Source: Pseudomonas cichorii (lineage in GTDB: Bacteria; Pseudomonadota; Gammaproteobacteria; Pseudomonadales; Pseudomonadaceae). Taken from it: DNA of 64,000 nt. The stretch covers positions 1,850,001 to 1,914,000 of the forward strand of contig NZ_CP074349.1 in NCBI RefSeq assembly GCF_018343775.1. The letters are read 5' to 3'. A program made the position numbers and the translations under genes. Positions 56,127 through 64,000 of this stretch are shown here, piece after piece (the first letter of the stretch is position 1; the number at the start of each line of letters is the position of its first letter). The notes beneath the pieces are model-generated. The model was not told the origin of the DNA, searched no databases, and was given only the letters and a program-made list of their open reading frames with translations.

Positions 56127-57122
56127 TCAATCTGCGGGTAACGCACCGATAAAGCGCAGGATGTGCGCCGAAAGCTCGCTCGACAGTGGCAGGGTCGGGT
56201 TTCTGTAGGATTGCAGTTGTTTTTCCAGATCGTCGGGGACGATGCGCAATACGTGATTCATGCCGTCGATCAGTGCCAGTTCTGCATCGGGCCGGGCTTT
56301 TTTCAGGATCAGGGCATCACCGACGCTGACCTGGATATCGTTGCGTCCCTGAATGATCAGCGCTGGCATTTGCAGCTTGCCGAACGCGGCAGCCGGGTCC
56401 TGACGGAACAGCGATATCAGATAGGGCTGCACACTGGGCCTGAATACGACTTCCAGATCTTCTGGCACCTTGTCGTCGGTCTTGCCTGCCTTCAGTTCAT
56501 CAAGCAACTGATTGCTGCGTTGCAAAAGCGCTGGCGGCAAGCGCTCGCGAAACTGTTCACGCAGCACCTGATCCACCGGACGACCCGTGCCAGCGACGGA
56601 AATCACCGCACGCGCACCTGCCTTTTCAGCCGCCAGCGACGCAACCAGCGCGCCTTCGCTATGGCCCAGCAGAATCAAGGAGCCAAGACGCGGGTTGGCC
56701 TTGAGCTTTTGCGCCCAGGACTGGACATCGGCGACATAGCCTTCGACGCTCAGGTCGCGTTCATTCGGGGTTGCAGCCTTGCTGGCCGCGACGCCGCGCT
56801 TGTCATAGCGCACGCTGGCAATATTGTTCTTGGCCAGGATTATGGCCAGACGCTTCATGCTGTCGTTGCGTCCGCCTTCGGGGTTATTGCCGTCACGATC
56901 GGTCGGGCCGGAGCCGGCAATGATCAACACCACGGGCACGGGTTTTGTGGATTGTGGTAGCAGAAGGGTGCCGAACAGTTTTCCATTGTTCGTGTCGACA
57001 CTGATCGGGCGTTGCACGACGGTGGGGGATGCTGCGTTGGCCACGCCTGCCAGCATGCACAGTGCCAGGGCCAGCATGCGCAGGGCGTTCAGGGCTCGAA
57101 TCGGGGGAGTGCCAGGTAGCAT
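56127..57122 (-). CDS. Exported alpha/beta hydrolase (serine aminopeptidase type)
   Basis: A 331-residue protein with a signal peptide (ALRMLALALCMLAGVANA) and an alpha/beta hydrolase fold. The nucleophile elbow is GHSEGALVA, the oxyanion strand VVLIIAGSGPTDRDGNN, and a late histidine lies in DGMNHVLR. This matches periplasmic peptidase/esterase-like hydrolases (DUF3530/serine aminopeptidase type). The substrate is not known. It is divergent from aroC. Confidence 0.87.
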   Translation of the reverse strand: MLPGTPPIRALNALRMLALALCMLAGVANAASPTVVQRPISVDTNNGKLFGTLLLPQSTKPVPVVLIIAGSGPTDRDGNNPEGGRNDSMKRLAIILAKNNIASVRYDKRGVAASKAATPNERDLSVEGYVADVQSWAQKLKANPRLGSLILLGHSEGALVASLAAEKAGARAVISVAGTGRPVDQVLREQFRERLPPALLQRSNQLLDELKAGKTDDKVPEDLEVVFRPSVQPYLISLFRQDPAAAFGKLQMPALIIQGRNDIQVSVGDALILKKARPDAELALIDGMNHVLRIVPDDLEKQLQSYRNPTLPLSSELSAHILRFIGALPAD

Positions 57123-57265
57123 CGTAAGGCCATCATTGGTTCAGGTTTCGCTTTGACGCGCGCCGTTGCATAAGGTTCGAGGATGAACTGCGCGTTCAGC
57201 CTGCGTATACTGGCGTGCTTGATTGATTCGATCTGGTTTTTTGGCTGATTTCTCGGAGCGCCCGC

Positions 57266-58357
57266 ATGTCCGGCAATACTTTCGGCAAGCTGTTCACTGT
57301 CACCACCGCCGGCGAAAGCCATGGCCCGGCGTTGGTCGCTATCGTCGACGGCTGCCCGCCGGGGTTCGAGCTGTCCCTGGAAGACTTGCAGCGTGATCTG
57401 GATCGTCGCAAGCCCGGTACCAGTCGTCACACGACCCAGCGCCAGGAAGCCGATGAGGTGGAAATCCTCTCTGGTGTGTTCGAGGGCAAGACCACCGGCG
57501 CGTCCATCGGCCTGCTGATCCGCAATACCGACCAGAAGTCCAAGGATTACTCGGCGATCAAGGACCTTTTTCGTCCGGCCCATGCCGACTACACCTACCA
57601 CCACAAGTACGGCATCCGCGACTATCGCGGCGGCGGTCGCAGTTCGGCGCGTGAAACCGCCATGCGTGTGGCAGCCGGCGCAATCGCCAAGAAGTACCTG
57701 GCGACCCAGGGCATCGTCATTCGTGGCTACATGAGCCAGCTTGGCCCGATCCAGATTCCGTTCAAGACCTGGGATTCGGTCGAGCAGAACGCCTTTTTCT
57801 GCCCGGACCCGGACAAGGTGCCTGAACTGGAAGCCTACATGGACCAGTTGCGTCGCGACCAGGATTCGGTAGGCGCAAAGATCACCGTGGTGGCCGAAGG
57901 CGTGAAACCGGGTCTGGGCGAGCCGATCTTCGACCGTCTGGACGCCGAACTGGCCCATGCGCTGATGAGCATCAACGCCGTCAAAGGCGTGGAAATCGGC
58001 GCAGGTTTTGACTGTGTGGCCCAGCGCGGCACCGAGCATCGCGACGAACTGACGCCGGAAGGCTTCCTGTCCAATCAGGCGGGCGGCATTCTGGGTGGCA
58101 TTTCTTCCGGCCAGCCGATCATTGCGCATCTGGCGCTCAAGCCGACCTCCAGCATTACTACGCCGGGTCGCTCCATCGATGTCGATGGCAATCCGGTTGA
58201 GCTCATCACCAAGGGTCGTCATGACCCTTGCGTGGGCATTCGCGCCACGCCTATTGCCGAAGCGATGATGGCCATCGTGCTGCTGGATCACCTGTTGCGT
58301 CATCGCGGGCAAAACGCTGACGTAAACGTCGATACGCCTGTATTGGGCCAGCTGTAA
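57266..58357 (+). CDS. aroC: Chorismate synthase
   Basis: AroC (363 residues) makes chorismate from EPSP, the last shared step of aromatic synthesis, using reduced FMN. Signatures [18 protein letters not shown], the [29 protein letters not shown] block and the GGISSGQPI and KPTSSI motifs are all intact. The N-terminus [20 protein letters not shown] is standard. An MFS gene follows 31 bases on. Confidence 0.98.
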   Translation: MSGNTFGKLFTVTTAGESHGPALVAIVDGCPPGFELSLEDLQRDLDRRKPGTSRHTTQRQEADEVEILSGVFEGKTTGASIGLLIRNTDQKSKDYSAIKDLFRPAHADYTYHHKYGIRDYRGGGRSSARETAMRVAAGAIAKKYLATQGIVIRGYMSQLGPIQIPFKTWDSVEQNAFFCPDPDKVPELEAYMDQLRRDQDSVGAKITVVAEGVKPGLGEPIFDRLDAELAHALMSINAVKGVEIGAGFDCVAQRGTEHRDELTPEGFLSNQAGGILGGISSGQPIIAHLALKPTSSITTPGRSIDVDGNPVELITKGRHDPCVGIRATPIAEAMMAIVLLDHLLRHRGQNADVNVDTPVLGQL

Positions 58358-58388
58358 TGAGCGGTGCCACTGCGGTCACTGATCGTGG

Positions 58389-59561
58389 ATGACTGACGTG
58401 GCGCCACTGCCTGCCGGGCAGCTTCCTTATTGGCGGCTGTCGGGTTTTTACATTTTCTACTTTGCCTTGCTGGGCTCGGCGGCTCCCTTTCTGTCGCTGT
58501 ATTTCCACCATCTGGGGTTTTCCAGTGCGCGGATTGGCGAACTGGTCGCCATCCCGATGCTGACGCGCTGCATCGCGCCCAATCTATGGGGCTGGCTGGG
58601 TGATCATACGGGCCAGCGGCTGTTGATCGTGCGCCTGGGTGCGCTCTGCACCTTGCTGGCGTTCTCGCTGATTCTGGTCGACAAGAGCTACGCCTGGCTG
58701 GCCATGGTCATGGTGCTGTACTCGTTCTTCTGGCATGCCATCCTGCCGCAGTTTGAAGTCATCACCCTGGCGCATCTGTGCGATCAGCCTTCGCGCTACA
58801 GCCAGATCCGGGTCTGGGGCTCGGTGGGCTTTATCCTGGCAGTGGTCGCGCTCGGAAGTGTGTTCGAGCAGTTCAGTCTGGACCTGTTTCCCCATATGCT
58901 GCTGATCATCATGGCCGGTATCGCGATCAGCAGTTGGTGGGTGCCCAATGCGCAGCCGCGGGTTTCGGCACAGCCACTGGATGCTGGCGGTTTTATCAGG
59001 CAACTGACCCGTCCCAGCGTGCTGGTCTTTTATGTCTGTGTGGCCTTGATGCAGCTCAGCCATGGGCCGTATTACACCTTCCTGACCTTGCATCTGGAGC
59101 AGTTGGGTTACAGTCGCGGTGTGATCGGCATGCTCTGGGCAGTGGGGGTCGTGGCCGAAGTCCTGATGTTCATGGGTATGAGCCGCATACTGCAGCGTTT
59201 TTCTGTGCGTCAGGTGCTGATGGCGAGCTTTCTGCTGGCCTCGCTGCGCTGGTTGCTGCTGGGCAGTTTTGCCGATCATCTGCTGGCGCTGCTGGTTATC
59301 CAGCTCATGCACGCAGCAACCTTTGGCAGTTTTCACGCGGCTGCCATCCATTTCGTGCAACGTAGCTTCGGTTCGCGCCAGCAAGGTCAGGGGCAGGCGT
59401 TGTATGCCGCCCTGTCCGGAGTGGGCGGCGCGCTGGGAGCGTTGTACTCCGGTTACAGCTGGAATGCGCTCGGGCCGTTCTGGACATTTGCCATCGCCAG
59501 CCTTGCGGCATTGGCGGCAGCCGTCATGATTGCGACACCAAAGAAAGAGGAGGGTGCATGA
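58389..59561 (+). CDS. MFS transporter (HcaT-like)
   Basis: A 390-residue major facilitator protein with about 12 helices. The first segment YWRLSGFYIFYFALLGSAAPFLSLYF and the WGWLGDHTGQR loop between helices 2 and 3 match the phenylpropionate permease (HcaT)/nucleoside symporter-like group. The substrate is unknown. Its stop overlaps the start of mtnB by 4 bases, so it is co-transcribed with methionine salvage genes, which hints at a role in that pathway. Confidence 0.88.
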   Translation: MTDVAPLPAGQLPYWRLSGFYIFYFALLGSAAPFLSLYFHHLGFSSARIGELVAIPMLTRCIAPNLWGWLGDHTGQRLLIVRLGALCTLLAFSLILVDKSYAWLAMVMVLYSFFWHAILPQFEVITLAHLCDQPSRYSQIRVWGSVGFILAVVALGSVFEQFSLDLFPHMLLIIMAGIAISSWWVPNAQPRVSAQPLDAGGFIRQLTRPSVLVFYVCVALMQLSHGPYYTFLTLHLEQLGYSRGVIGMLWAVGVVAEVLMFMGMSRILQRFSVRQVLMASFLLASLRWLLLGSFADHLLALLVIQLMHAATFGSFHAAAIHFVQRSFGSRQQGQGQALYAALSGVGGALGALYSGYSWNALGPFWTFAIASLAALAAAVMIATPKKEEGA

Positions 59562-60172
59562 CCCGCGAACAACTCAGCCTGGAAATCATCGAAGCCGGGC
59601 GTTTCCTGTATGGACGCGGCTGGTCGCCAGCCACCAGCAGCAACTATTCCGTGCGCCTGTCCGCCACCGAAGCGCTGTTGACGGTGTCCGGCAAGCACAA
59701 GGGCCAGCTGGGCATCGATGATGTTCTGGCTACCGACCTGGCCGGCAACAGCCTTGAGCCCGGCAAGAAGCCTTCCGCCGAAACCCTGCTGCACACCCAG
59801 CTTTACAGTTGCAAGCCTGAAGTGGGCGCGGTGCTGCATACGCACTCGGTCAATGCGACCGTCCTGTCACGGCTGACCGACGCCGATCATCTGGTGTTCG
59901 AGGATTACGAGCTGCAAAAGGCTTTTGCCGGCGTGGTCACCCATGAATCCCGGGTGGTGGTGCCGATCTTCGATAACGATCAGGATATTGCTCGCCTGGC
60001 CTCGAAGGTTCAGCCTTGGCTGGACGCTCATCCCGACTGTGCCGGTTACCTGATTCGCGGGCACGGCCTGTATACCTGGGGAGCGAAGATGAATGATGCG
60101 CTGCGTCAGATCGAAGCTTTCGAGTTTCTGTTCGAGTGCGAGCTGAAAACCCGTACGGTCCTGAATCGTTGA
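59558..60172 (+). CDS. mtnB: Methylthioribulose-1-phosphate dehydratase
   Basis: MtnB (204 residues) dehydrates methylthioribulose-1-phosphate in the methionine salvage pathway. It is a class II aldolase-fold zinc enzyme: the HTHSVNATVL motif supplies two histidines, and a third lies in YLIRGHGLYTWG. The ATSSNYSVRLS substrate loop is present. It overlaps the preceding MFS gene by 4 bases. Confidence 0.95.
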   Translation: MTREQLSLEIIEAGRFLYGRGWSPATSSNYSVRLSATEALLTVSGKHKGQLGIDDVLATDLAGNSLEPGKKPSAETLLHTQLYSCKPEVGAVLHTHSVNATVLSRLTDADHLVFEDYELQKAFAGVVTHESRVVVPIFDNDQDIARLASKVQPWLDAHPDCAGYLIRGHGLYTWGAKMNDALRQIEAFEFLFECELKTRTVLNR

Positions 60173-60252
60173 CCTTTTAACCGTTAATCAGGAAACCCAG
60201 CCTGAACGGCCTGTAAAAGCCGGGGGCCTGTTTCCAGCCGAGGAATTACGCC

Positions 60253-60798
60253 ATGAGCTGCCTGTCCGTTTACCACGTTTCCAGCCCTGAAGTGCCCAAC
60301 AAGGTCCTGACCCACCTGGAAGATATCGCGTCGACCCTGGCCGAGCACGGTGTCGCTTTCGACCGCTGGCAGGCATCTGCACCGATTACGCCGGGCGCCA
60401 GTCAGGAAGAAGTGATCAGCGCCTATCGCACCCAGATCGACAAGCTGATGACCGAGCGCGGTTATGTCACTGTCGATGTGGTCAGCCTCAACAGCGACCA
60501 CCCGCAAAAGGCTGAACTGCGCGCCAAGTTTCTTGAAGAGCATCGCCATGGCGAAGACGAAGTGCGTTTCTTTGTCGCCGGGCGTGGCCTGTTTACCCTG
60601 CATATCGATGATTACGTCTATGCCGTGCTCTGCGAAAAGAACGACCTGATCTCGGTGCCCGCCGGAACCCGGCACTGGTTCGACATGGGCGAAAACCCGC
60701 ATTTCGTCGCGATTCGCCTGTTCAACAACCCGGAAGGCTGGGTAGCGAACTTCACCGGAGAAGATATCGCCGGCCGTTTTCCGCGGCTGGATGACTGA
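60253..60798 (+). CDS. mtnD: Acireductone dioxygenase
   Basis: MtnD (181 residues) is a cupin dioxygenase that cleaves acireductone to the methionine keto-acid precursor (iron form) or to an off-pathway product (nickel form). Metal ligands are the two histidines and glutamate of [14 protein letters not shown] and the later histidine of GTRHWFDMG. Length is usual. It lies between mtnB and mtnC. Confidence 0.96.
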   Translation: MSCLSVYHVSSPEVPNKVLTHLEDIASTLAEHGVAFDRWQASAPITPGASQEEVISAYRTQIDKLMTERGYVTVDVVSLNSDHPQKAELRAKFLEEHRHGEDEVRFFVAGRGLFTLHIDDYVYAVLCEKNDLISVPAGTRHWFDMGENPHFVAIRLFNNPEGWVANFTGEDIAGRFPRLDD

Positions 60799-60866
60799 TC
60801 AATTACACATTGCAGGAGCGCACCCGGCCGTGCGCCCAATGTTTCAAACACAGGAGCCCGTCCCAG

Positions 60867-61550
60867 ATGTCCATCAAAGTTATCCTTACGGATATCGAAG
60901 GCACCACCAGTGCAGTGAGCTTCGTGTTCGATGTGCTGTTCCCGTTCGCTGCCAAGCATTTGCCCGATTTTGTCCATCAGCAGGCGGACAAACCTTCGGT
61001 GGCCGCCCAGTTGCAGGCCGTGCGCCAGGAAAGCAACGAGCCTGATGCGGATGTCGAGCGGGTTATCGAAATCCTCCTCGACTGGATTGCCCAGGACCGC
61101 AAGGCCACGCCACTGAAGGCCTTGCAGGGCATGGTCTGGGAGCAGGGCTATAACGCCGGGCAACTCAAGGGGCATGTCTACCCGGATGCCGTCGAAGCCC
61201 TCAAGCGCTGGTATGAGGAGGGTTATAAACTTTACGTTTATTCCTCCGGCTCGATTCAGGCTCAACAACTGATTTTCGGGTGTTCAGAGGCGGGCGATCT
61301 GTCTGGCTTGTTCAGTGGTTATTTCGACACCACGTCCGGCCCCAAGCGCGAAGAGCAATCCTATCGCACCATCACCACCGCCATCGGCTGCCCGGCCGAA
61401 GAGATTCTGTTTCTGTCGGACATCGTCGAAGAACTTGATGCCGCCCGAGCAGCAGGCATGGCGACATGCGGTCTGGTACGCGCTGGCGGCGAACTGCCGG
61501 GGCATGTATCCGTGACGGATTTCGCCGCGATTGCTCCCCAAAAGTTTTAA
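60867..61550 (+). CDS. mtnC: Enolase-phosphatase E1
   Basis: MtnC (227 residues) is a HAD-type bifunctional enolase-phosphatase making acireductone in methionine salvage. The HAD nucleophile motif [14 protein letters not shown], the [10 protein letters not shown] motif II and the [18 protein letters not shown] motif IV are present. The start at 60867 ([12 protein letters not shown]) is chosen over an in-frame ATG 19 codons upstream. With mtnB and mtnD it completes the local salvage cluster. Confidence 0.96.
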   Translation: MSIKVILTDIEGTTSAVSFVFDVLFPFAAKHLPDFVHQQADKPSVAAQLQAVRQESNEPDADVERVIEILLDWIAQDRKATPLKALQGMVWEQGYNAGQLKGHVYPDAVEALKRWYEEGYKLYVYSSGSIQAQQLIFGCSEAGDLSGLFSGYFDTTSGPKREEQSYRTITTAIGCPAEEILFLSDIVEELDAARAAGMATCGLVRAGGELPGHVSVTDFAAIAPQKF

Positions 61551-61569
61551 GCAATAATACCCATTGTTC

Positions 61570-61606
61570 TTCGCGAATGAATTCGCTCCCACTTCAGGGA
61601 GCGAAG
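61570..61606. repeat. REP-like palindrome, copy 4 (right arm shortened)
   Basis: TTCGCGAATGAATTCGCTCC occurs exactly at 61570-61589, followed by a shortened right arm GGGAGCGAA at 61598-61606. It lies 20 bases after the mtnC stop. Confidence 0.78.
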
Positions 61607-61825
61607 GCGCCAATAAACTCGCTTCTGCACCCTCATTCTTTGCTGATCTGTCATCCCCGTCTTGCTTTCAGGTAGGCTCGTGCCTGTCTGCTTGTGCATA
61701 AATCCTGTTTGTTTTAGCCCTCGATTTTAAACGCAATTATTCGTGTAATTTCTGGCGGCCATTCCCCCTGATTGATCAAAAACAGCAACTGTGCATACCG
61801 AGGGGGCGCAACAGGAGCGGCAGCG

Positions 61826-62548
61826 ATGTGCAGTGCCAGGACAGTAAATACAACGATGGGTTTATTGATACAGCAGATGGTCAGCAGTATTGCCGAGGAC
61901 GATGGTCAGGTGGCTATCGAAAATGCACTTCAGTGGCTCAGGCAGGAGTGCCGGTGTGAGCGGGCAATGTTCTATCAGTTCAAGGGCCCGTTATTGCTGA
62001 CGTTCATCACTTCCAATGTCGAGGATGTCTGGGGAGATATCTATCGAAACCATCGCATGCTGACGGAAGATCCGGTTATTCGTTGTTATCGCAATACACA
62101 GGGCTTTGTCGATTGGCGCGAGGCGTTCAAGCAGTATCAGGCGCCTGATTGCTACAACGCCGCGGTTGAGGCCTGCCAATTGCTGCCGGCCTTGTCCTAC
62201 GGGTACTCCAGCCATTGTCGGGGTGTCAGTGGTGTGACTTCGGTATGTACCTTGAGCGCGATGCAGCGTGCCACTACCACCGAGGACCGATACCTGCTGA
62301 GCAGTCTGGTCCCTGTGCTTCATACGGTCGGCAGGGGAACCCGATTCCGTTCCCATGGCCTTACTGTGAAGGAGCTGGAAATCCTGCAGTGGGCACGTGA
62401 TGGCAAGACGGCCTGGGAAATTGCCTTGATCCGCGAGGTGTCCGAGGCCACGATCAAATATCACTTCAAGATGATCTACAGCAAGCTCGGGGTCGCCAAT
62501 CGGGCTCAGGCCGTGGGGGAGGCTCTGTGTCGAGGCCTGATCAAATGA
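61826..62548 (+). CDS. LuxR-type regulator with autoinducer-binding domain (solo)
   Basis: A 240-residue regulator. The N-terminal domain shows the residues that bind acyl-homoserine lactones in TraR-like proteins: W and Y in VWGDIY, D and P in TEDPV, W in FVDWRE, and a G in the LSYGYSS region. The C-terminal GerE helix-turn-helix (LTVKELEILQWARDGKTAWE, then EVSEATIKYHFKMIYSKLG) is complete. The ATG at 61826 has an AGGAG site eight bases away; an upstream TTG at 61772 would add 18 residues. No luxI gene is in the window. Confidence 0.88.
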   Translation: MCSARTVNTTMGLLIQQMVSSIAEDDGQVAIENALQWLRQECRCERAMFYQFKGPLLLTFITSNVEDVWGDIYRNHRMLTEDPVIRCYRNTQGFVDWREAFKQYQAPDCYNAAVEACQLLPALSYGYSSHCRGVSGVTSVCTLSAMQRATTTEDRYLLSSLVPVLHTVGRGTRFRSHGLTVKELEILQWARDGKTAWEIALIREVSEATIKYHFKMIYSKLGVANRAQAVGEALCRGLIK

Positions 62549-62550
62549 GC

Positions 62551-62584
62551 AAAAAAAACCGCGAGAACAAGAATGTTGTCGCGG
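62551..62584 (-). terminator. Terminator of the DUF3509 gene
   Basis: On the minus strand CCGCGACAACATTCTTGTTC folds with TCGCGG and is followed by eight T residues. It lies about 65 bases after the DUF3509 stop and close behind the convergent luxR-type gene. Confidence 0.85.
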
Positions 62585-62647
62585 ATAACAAGGGAGGAGG
62601 TTGCCGCCGATTGCAGTCGGCGGCTGGATGCAGGAGGAAGCGTGTGA

Positions 62648-62926
62648 TCAGCGGGTGTGATAGGTCGGCAGGTCAAAACGTTGCTGGCTTTGCAGCATCG
62701 TGATGGCAGGCAAATCACTGGCCTGGGCTGCCAGGTCACGGCGAATCGCGCTGATGACCCACTCAAGCTGAACAGGCGTGTGCAGTTGTGCGTAAGAGAT
62801 GGAACGGCGGATCTGTTTGCCTTCGTTATCGCGCAAGGACAGGAGCACACCACCGTCAGGACGAGGCTGAGTGGTCACGGTGTAGCTGGAGAATACGGAT
62901 GCGAATTTTTCTTGGATAAAAGACAT
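62648..62926 (-). CDS. DUF3509 family protein
   Basis: A 92-residue protein of the DUF3509 family, common in Pseudomonas and of unknown function. The sequence MSFIQEKFASVFSSYTVTTQ followed by PRPDGGVLLSLRD and the ending MLQSQQRFDLPTYHTR are typical. The start at 62926 is preceded by a suitable site; an ATG five codons earlier is possible. It has no signal peptide. It is followed by a clear terminator. Confidence 0.88.
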   Translation of the reverse strand: MSFIQEKFASVFSSYTVTTQPRPDGGVLLSLRDNEGKQIRRSISYAQLHTPVQLEWVISAIRRDLAAQASDLPAITMLQSQQRFDLPTYHTR

Positions 62927-63226
62927 GTCTAGCGGCTCCATTGCTCACGGGATAACAAACCTGCAAGTACTGTTGCAGCGTCCATGCCAGCGTTTGCGTT
63001 TTATTAAAATCCTTTAAAATCAATGGCTTGAAAATATGATGTTTTTCATCTTTCGTGCAATTTGCATGAATGGCCATCGTGCATCCTGCATTTTGCTGGT
63101 TGTGGCCACAGTGGATGCAGGCGGGAATATTTTCCTATGAGACGCATAGCTTGACCTGTGGCCCTCATCTGACAAGACTTGGGCTCATTGTATCGAGCGC
63201 CATTAGTGGCATTGAGGGAGAAACCT
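62927..63226. other. Divergent promoter region, no gene seen
   Basis: About 300 bases between the DUF3509 and ankyrin genes. The segment around 63000-63065 is AT-rich (TTTTATTAAAATCCTTTAAA) and probably holds the DUF3509 promoter. No operator or RNA gene was recognised. Confidence 0.5.
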
Positions 63227-63757
63227 ATGACCGATCCAGGCACCCATGCCCCGAAAACCATGACGGATGATGAAGCCGCCGAGTTCGCCGAGCAGGTTTT
63301 CGAAGTCGCCCGGCAAGGTGATGCACTGATGTTGAGTCGGCTGCTGGAGAAGGGGCTGCCTGTCAATCTGCGCAATCACAAGGGCGATACGCTGCTGATG
63401 CTCGCCAGTTACTACGGCCAGCAGGAAGCCGTGCGTGTGCTGCTTGAACACAAGGCCGACCCGCACATCCGTAATGACAATGGCCAGAGCCCGATTGCCG
63501 GTGCTGCGTTCAAGGGTGATCTTGCGGTCGTCAAACTTCTTGTCGAGTCGGGTGCGGATGTGGAGGGTGCTTCGGCGGACGGTCGGACTGCCCTGATGAT
63601 GGCTGCGATGTTCAACCGTAGCGAAATCGTCGATTACCTGATCGGAAAGGGTGCCAACCCCCATGCCCGCGACGCCAAGGGCGTCAACGCCCTGGCGGCT
63701 GCCCAGGCGATGGGCGCAACGGAAACCGCCGCTCAGTTGAGCAAACTGATGGTTTAG
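63227..63757 (+). CDS. Ankyrin-repeat protein
   Basis: A 176-residue cytosolic protein made of about four ankyrin repeats, for example NHKGDTLLMLASYYGQQEAV, then NDNGQSPIAGAAFKGDLAVV and SADGRTALMMAAMFNRSEIV. It resembles the short ankyrin proteins (AnkB type) of Pseudomonas, one of which is linked to catalase function, though no catalase gene is visible here. The start at 63227 (MTDPGTHAPKTMTDDEAAEF) follows a GGGAG site. Confidence 0.9.
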   Translation: MTDPGTHAPKTMTDDEAAEFAEQVFEVARQGDALMLSRLLEKGLPVNLRNHKGDTLLMLASYYGQQEAVRVLLEHKADPHIRNDNGQSPIAGAAFKGDLAVVKLLVESGADVEGASADGRTALMMAAMFNRSEIVDYLIGKGANPHARDAKGVNALAAAQAMGATETAAQLSKLMV

Positions 63758-63841
63758 CGCGCTGATCCTGAATCGATAGAGGTGTGCAGCGTTTCCCGTT
63801 ATCCTGCGCGCCTCGTTTTTGCCTCTATCAGGATCTCCCCC

Positions 63842-64000
63842 ATGAAAGACTCCCTCATTGAATTAATCAGCAAAATCAGTTCGGGCTGCATGGGGGAAGA
63901 CGAGATCGCAGGCATCGCCGCCGAAGCCGCTCAGGCTTACGCGGACCCCGAAGCCTTTCTGGCAGCCAATCCGGATATCAACTACGACGATACGTTTCCC
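63842..64000 (+). CDS. Hypothetical protein, N-terminal part (runs off the window)
   Basis: An open frame of 53 codons from ATG 63842 to the edge, starting MKDSLIELISKISSGCMGED and continuing EIAGIAAEAAQAYADPEAFL. It appears helical and acidic with no signal peptide. The GGATCTCCCCC stretch before the ATG is not a strong ribosome site. The family is not recognised. Confidence 0.7.
   Translation, partial: MKDSLIELISKISSGCMGEDEIAGIAAEAAQAYADPEAFLAANPDINYDDTFP

Noticed and set aside
57089..58312. Open frame of 407 codons opposite aroC
   Set aside because: It covers the whole of chorismate synthase in antisense; the aroC motifs explain the coding signal.

Overview
The window is chromosomal DNA of a Pseudomonas, probably of the syringae/fluorescens side of the genus. 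The evidence is gene order (dnaX-ybaB-recR, apt-anr-hemN, tandem cco operons followed by ccoGHIS, aer-acnA-rlmM, prmB-aroC-mtnBDC), genus-typical genes (a DUF3509 gene, the aer/acnA pair) and several copies of a 20-bp palindromic half-site typical of intergenic repeats in this group. No rRNA, tRNA, insertion sequence, prophage or CRISPR array was seen. Identifications rest on reading motifs and gene order; no database search was possible.

Region 1 (1-18100) is low-oxygen respiration. After the tail of dnaX, ybaB, recR and apt come anr (the oxygen-sensing Fnr-type regulator), a FlxA-like gene, hemN, a TauE/SafE-like membrane gene, the cbb3 oxidase maturation genes ccoSIHG (read right to left), and two complete ccoNOQP operons in tandem. 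Anr-type boxes lie before hemN and before the distal cco operon (called cco2 here), a weaker one lies before ccoG, and none was seen before cco1. A VapC/Phd-type toxin-antitoxin pair with its own operator pair sits between ccoP1 and ccoG.

Region 2 (18121-27540) is the accessory part and the most novel. It holds an alpha/beta hydrolase, an unknown gene, two paralogous proteins of over 600 residues built of Ig-like modules with no visible signal peptide, a divergent autotransporter, a 155-residue protein that looks like one free-standing module of the same family, and an exported coiled-coil protein with a 39-residue serine-rich repeat. I propose these as one surface-related locus whose function is unknown.

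Region 3 (27600-43620) returns to core genes: aer (aerotaxis, with a flagellar sigma-28 promoter), a CPBP protease, acnA, rlmM, a tusA-like gene, pdxB, an ABC exporter, ppnP, an exonuclease, a solute-binding protein, an ethanolamine permease with a sigma-54-type promoter, pyrF and a quinone-oxidoreductase-like gene.

Region 4 (43800-56000) has an LD-carboxypeptidase, an HBM-type chemoreceptor, a marR-benE operon divergent from an aminotransferase/GST/LprI-like operon with two matching palindromes between them, folE, a tiny glycine-rich lipoprotein, an Smr protein, an isochorismatase-fold protein lacking its cysteine, and prmB. Region 5 (56100-64000) has a hydrolase, aroC, an MFS transporter, the methionine salvage genes mtnBDC, a LuxR-type solo regulator, a DUF3509 gene, an ankyrin protein and the start of one more gene.
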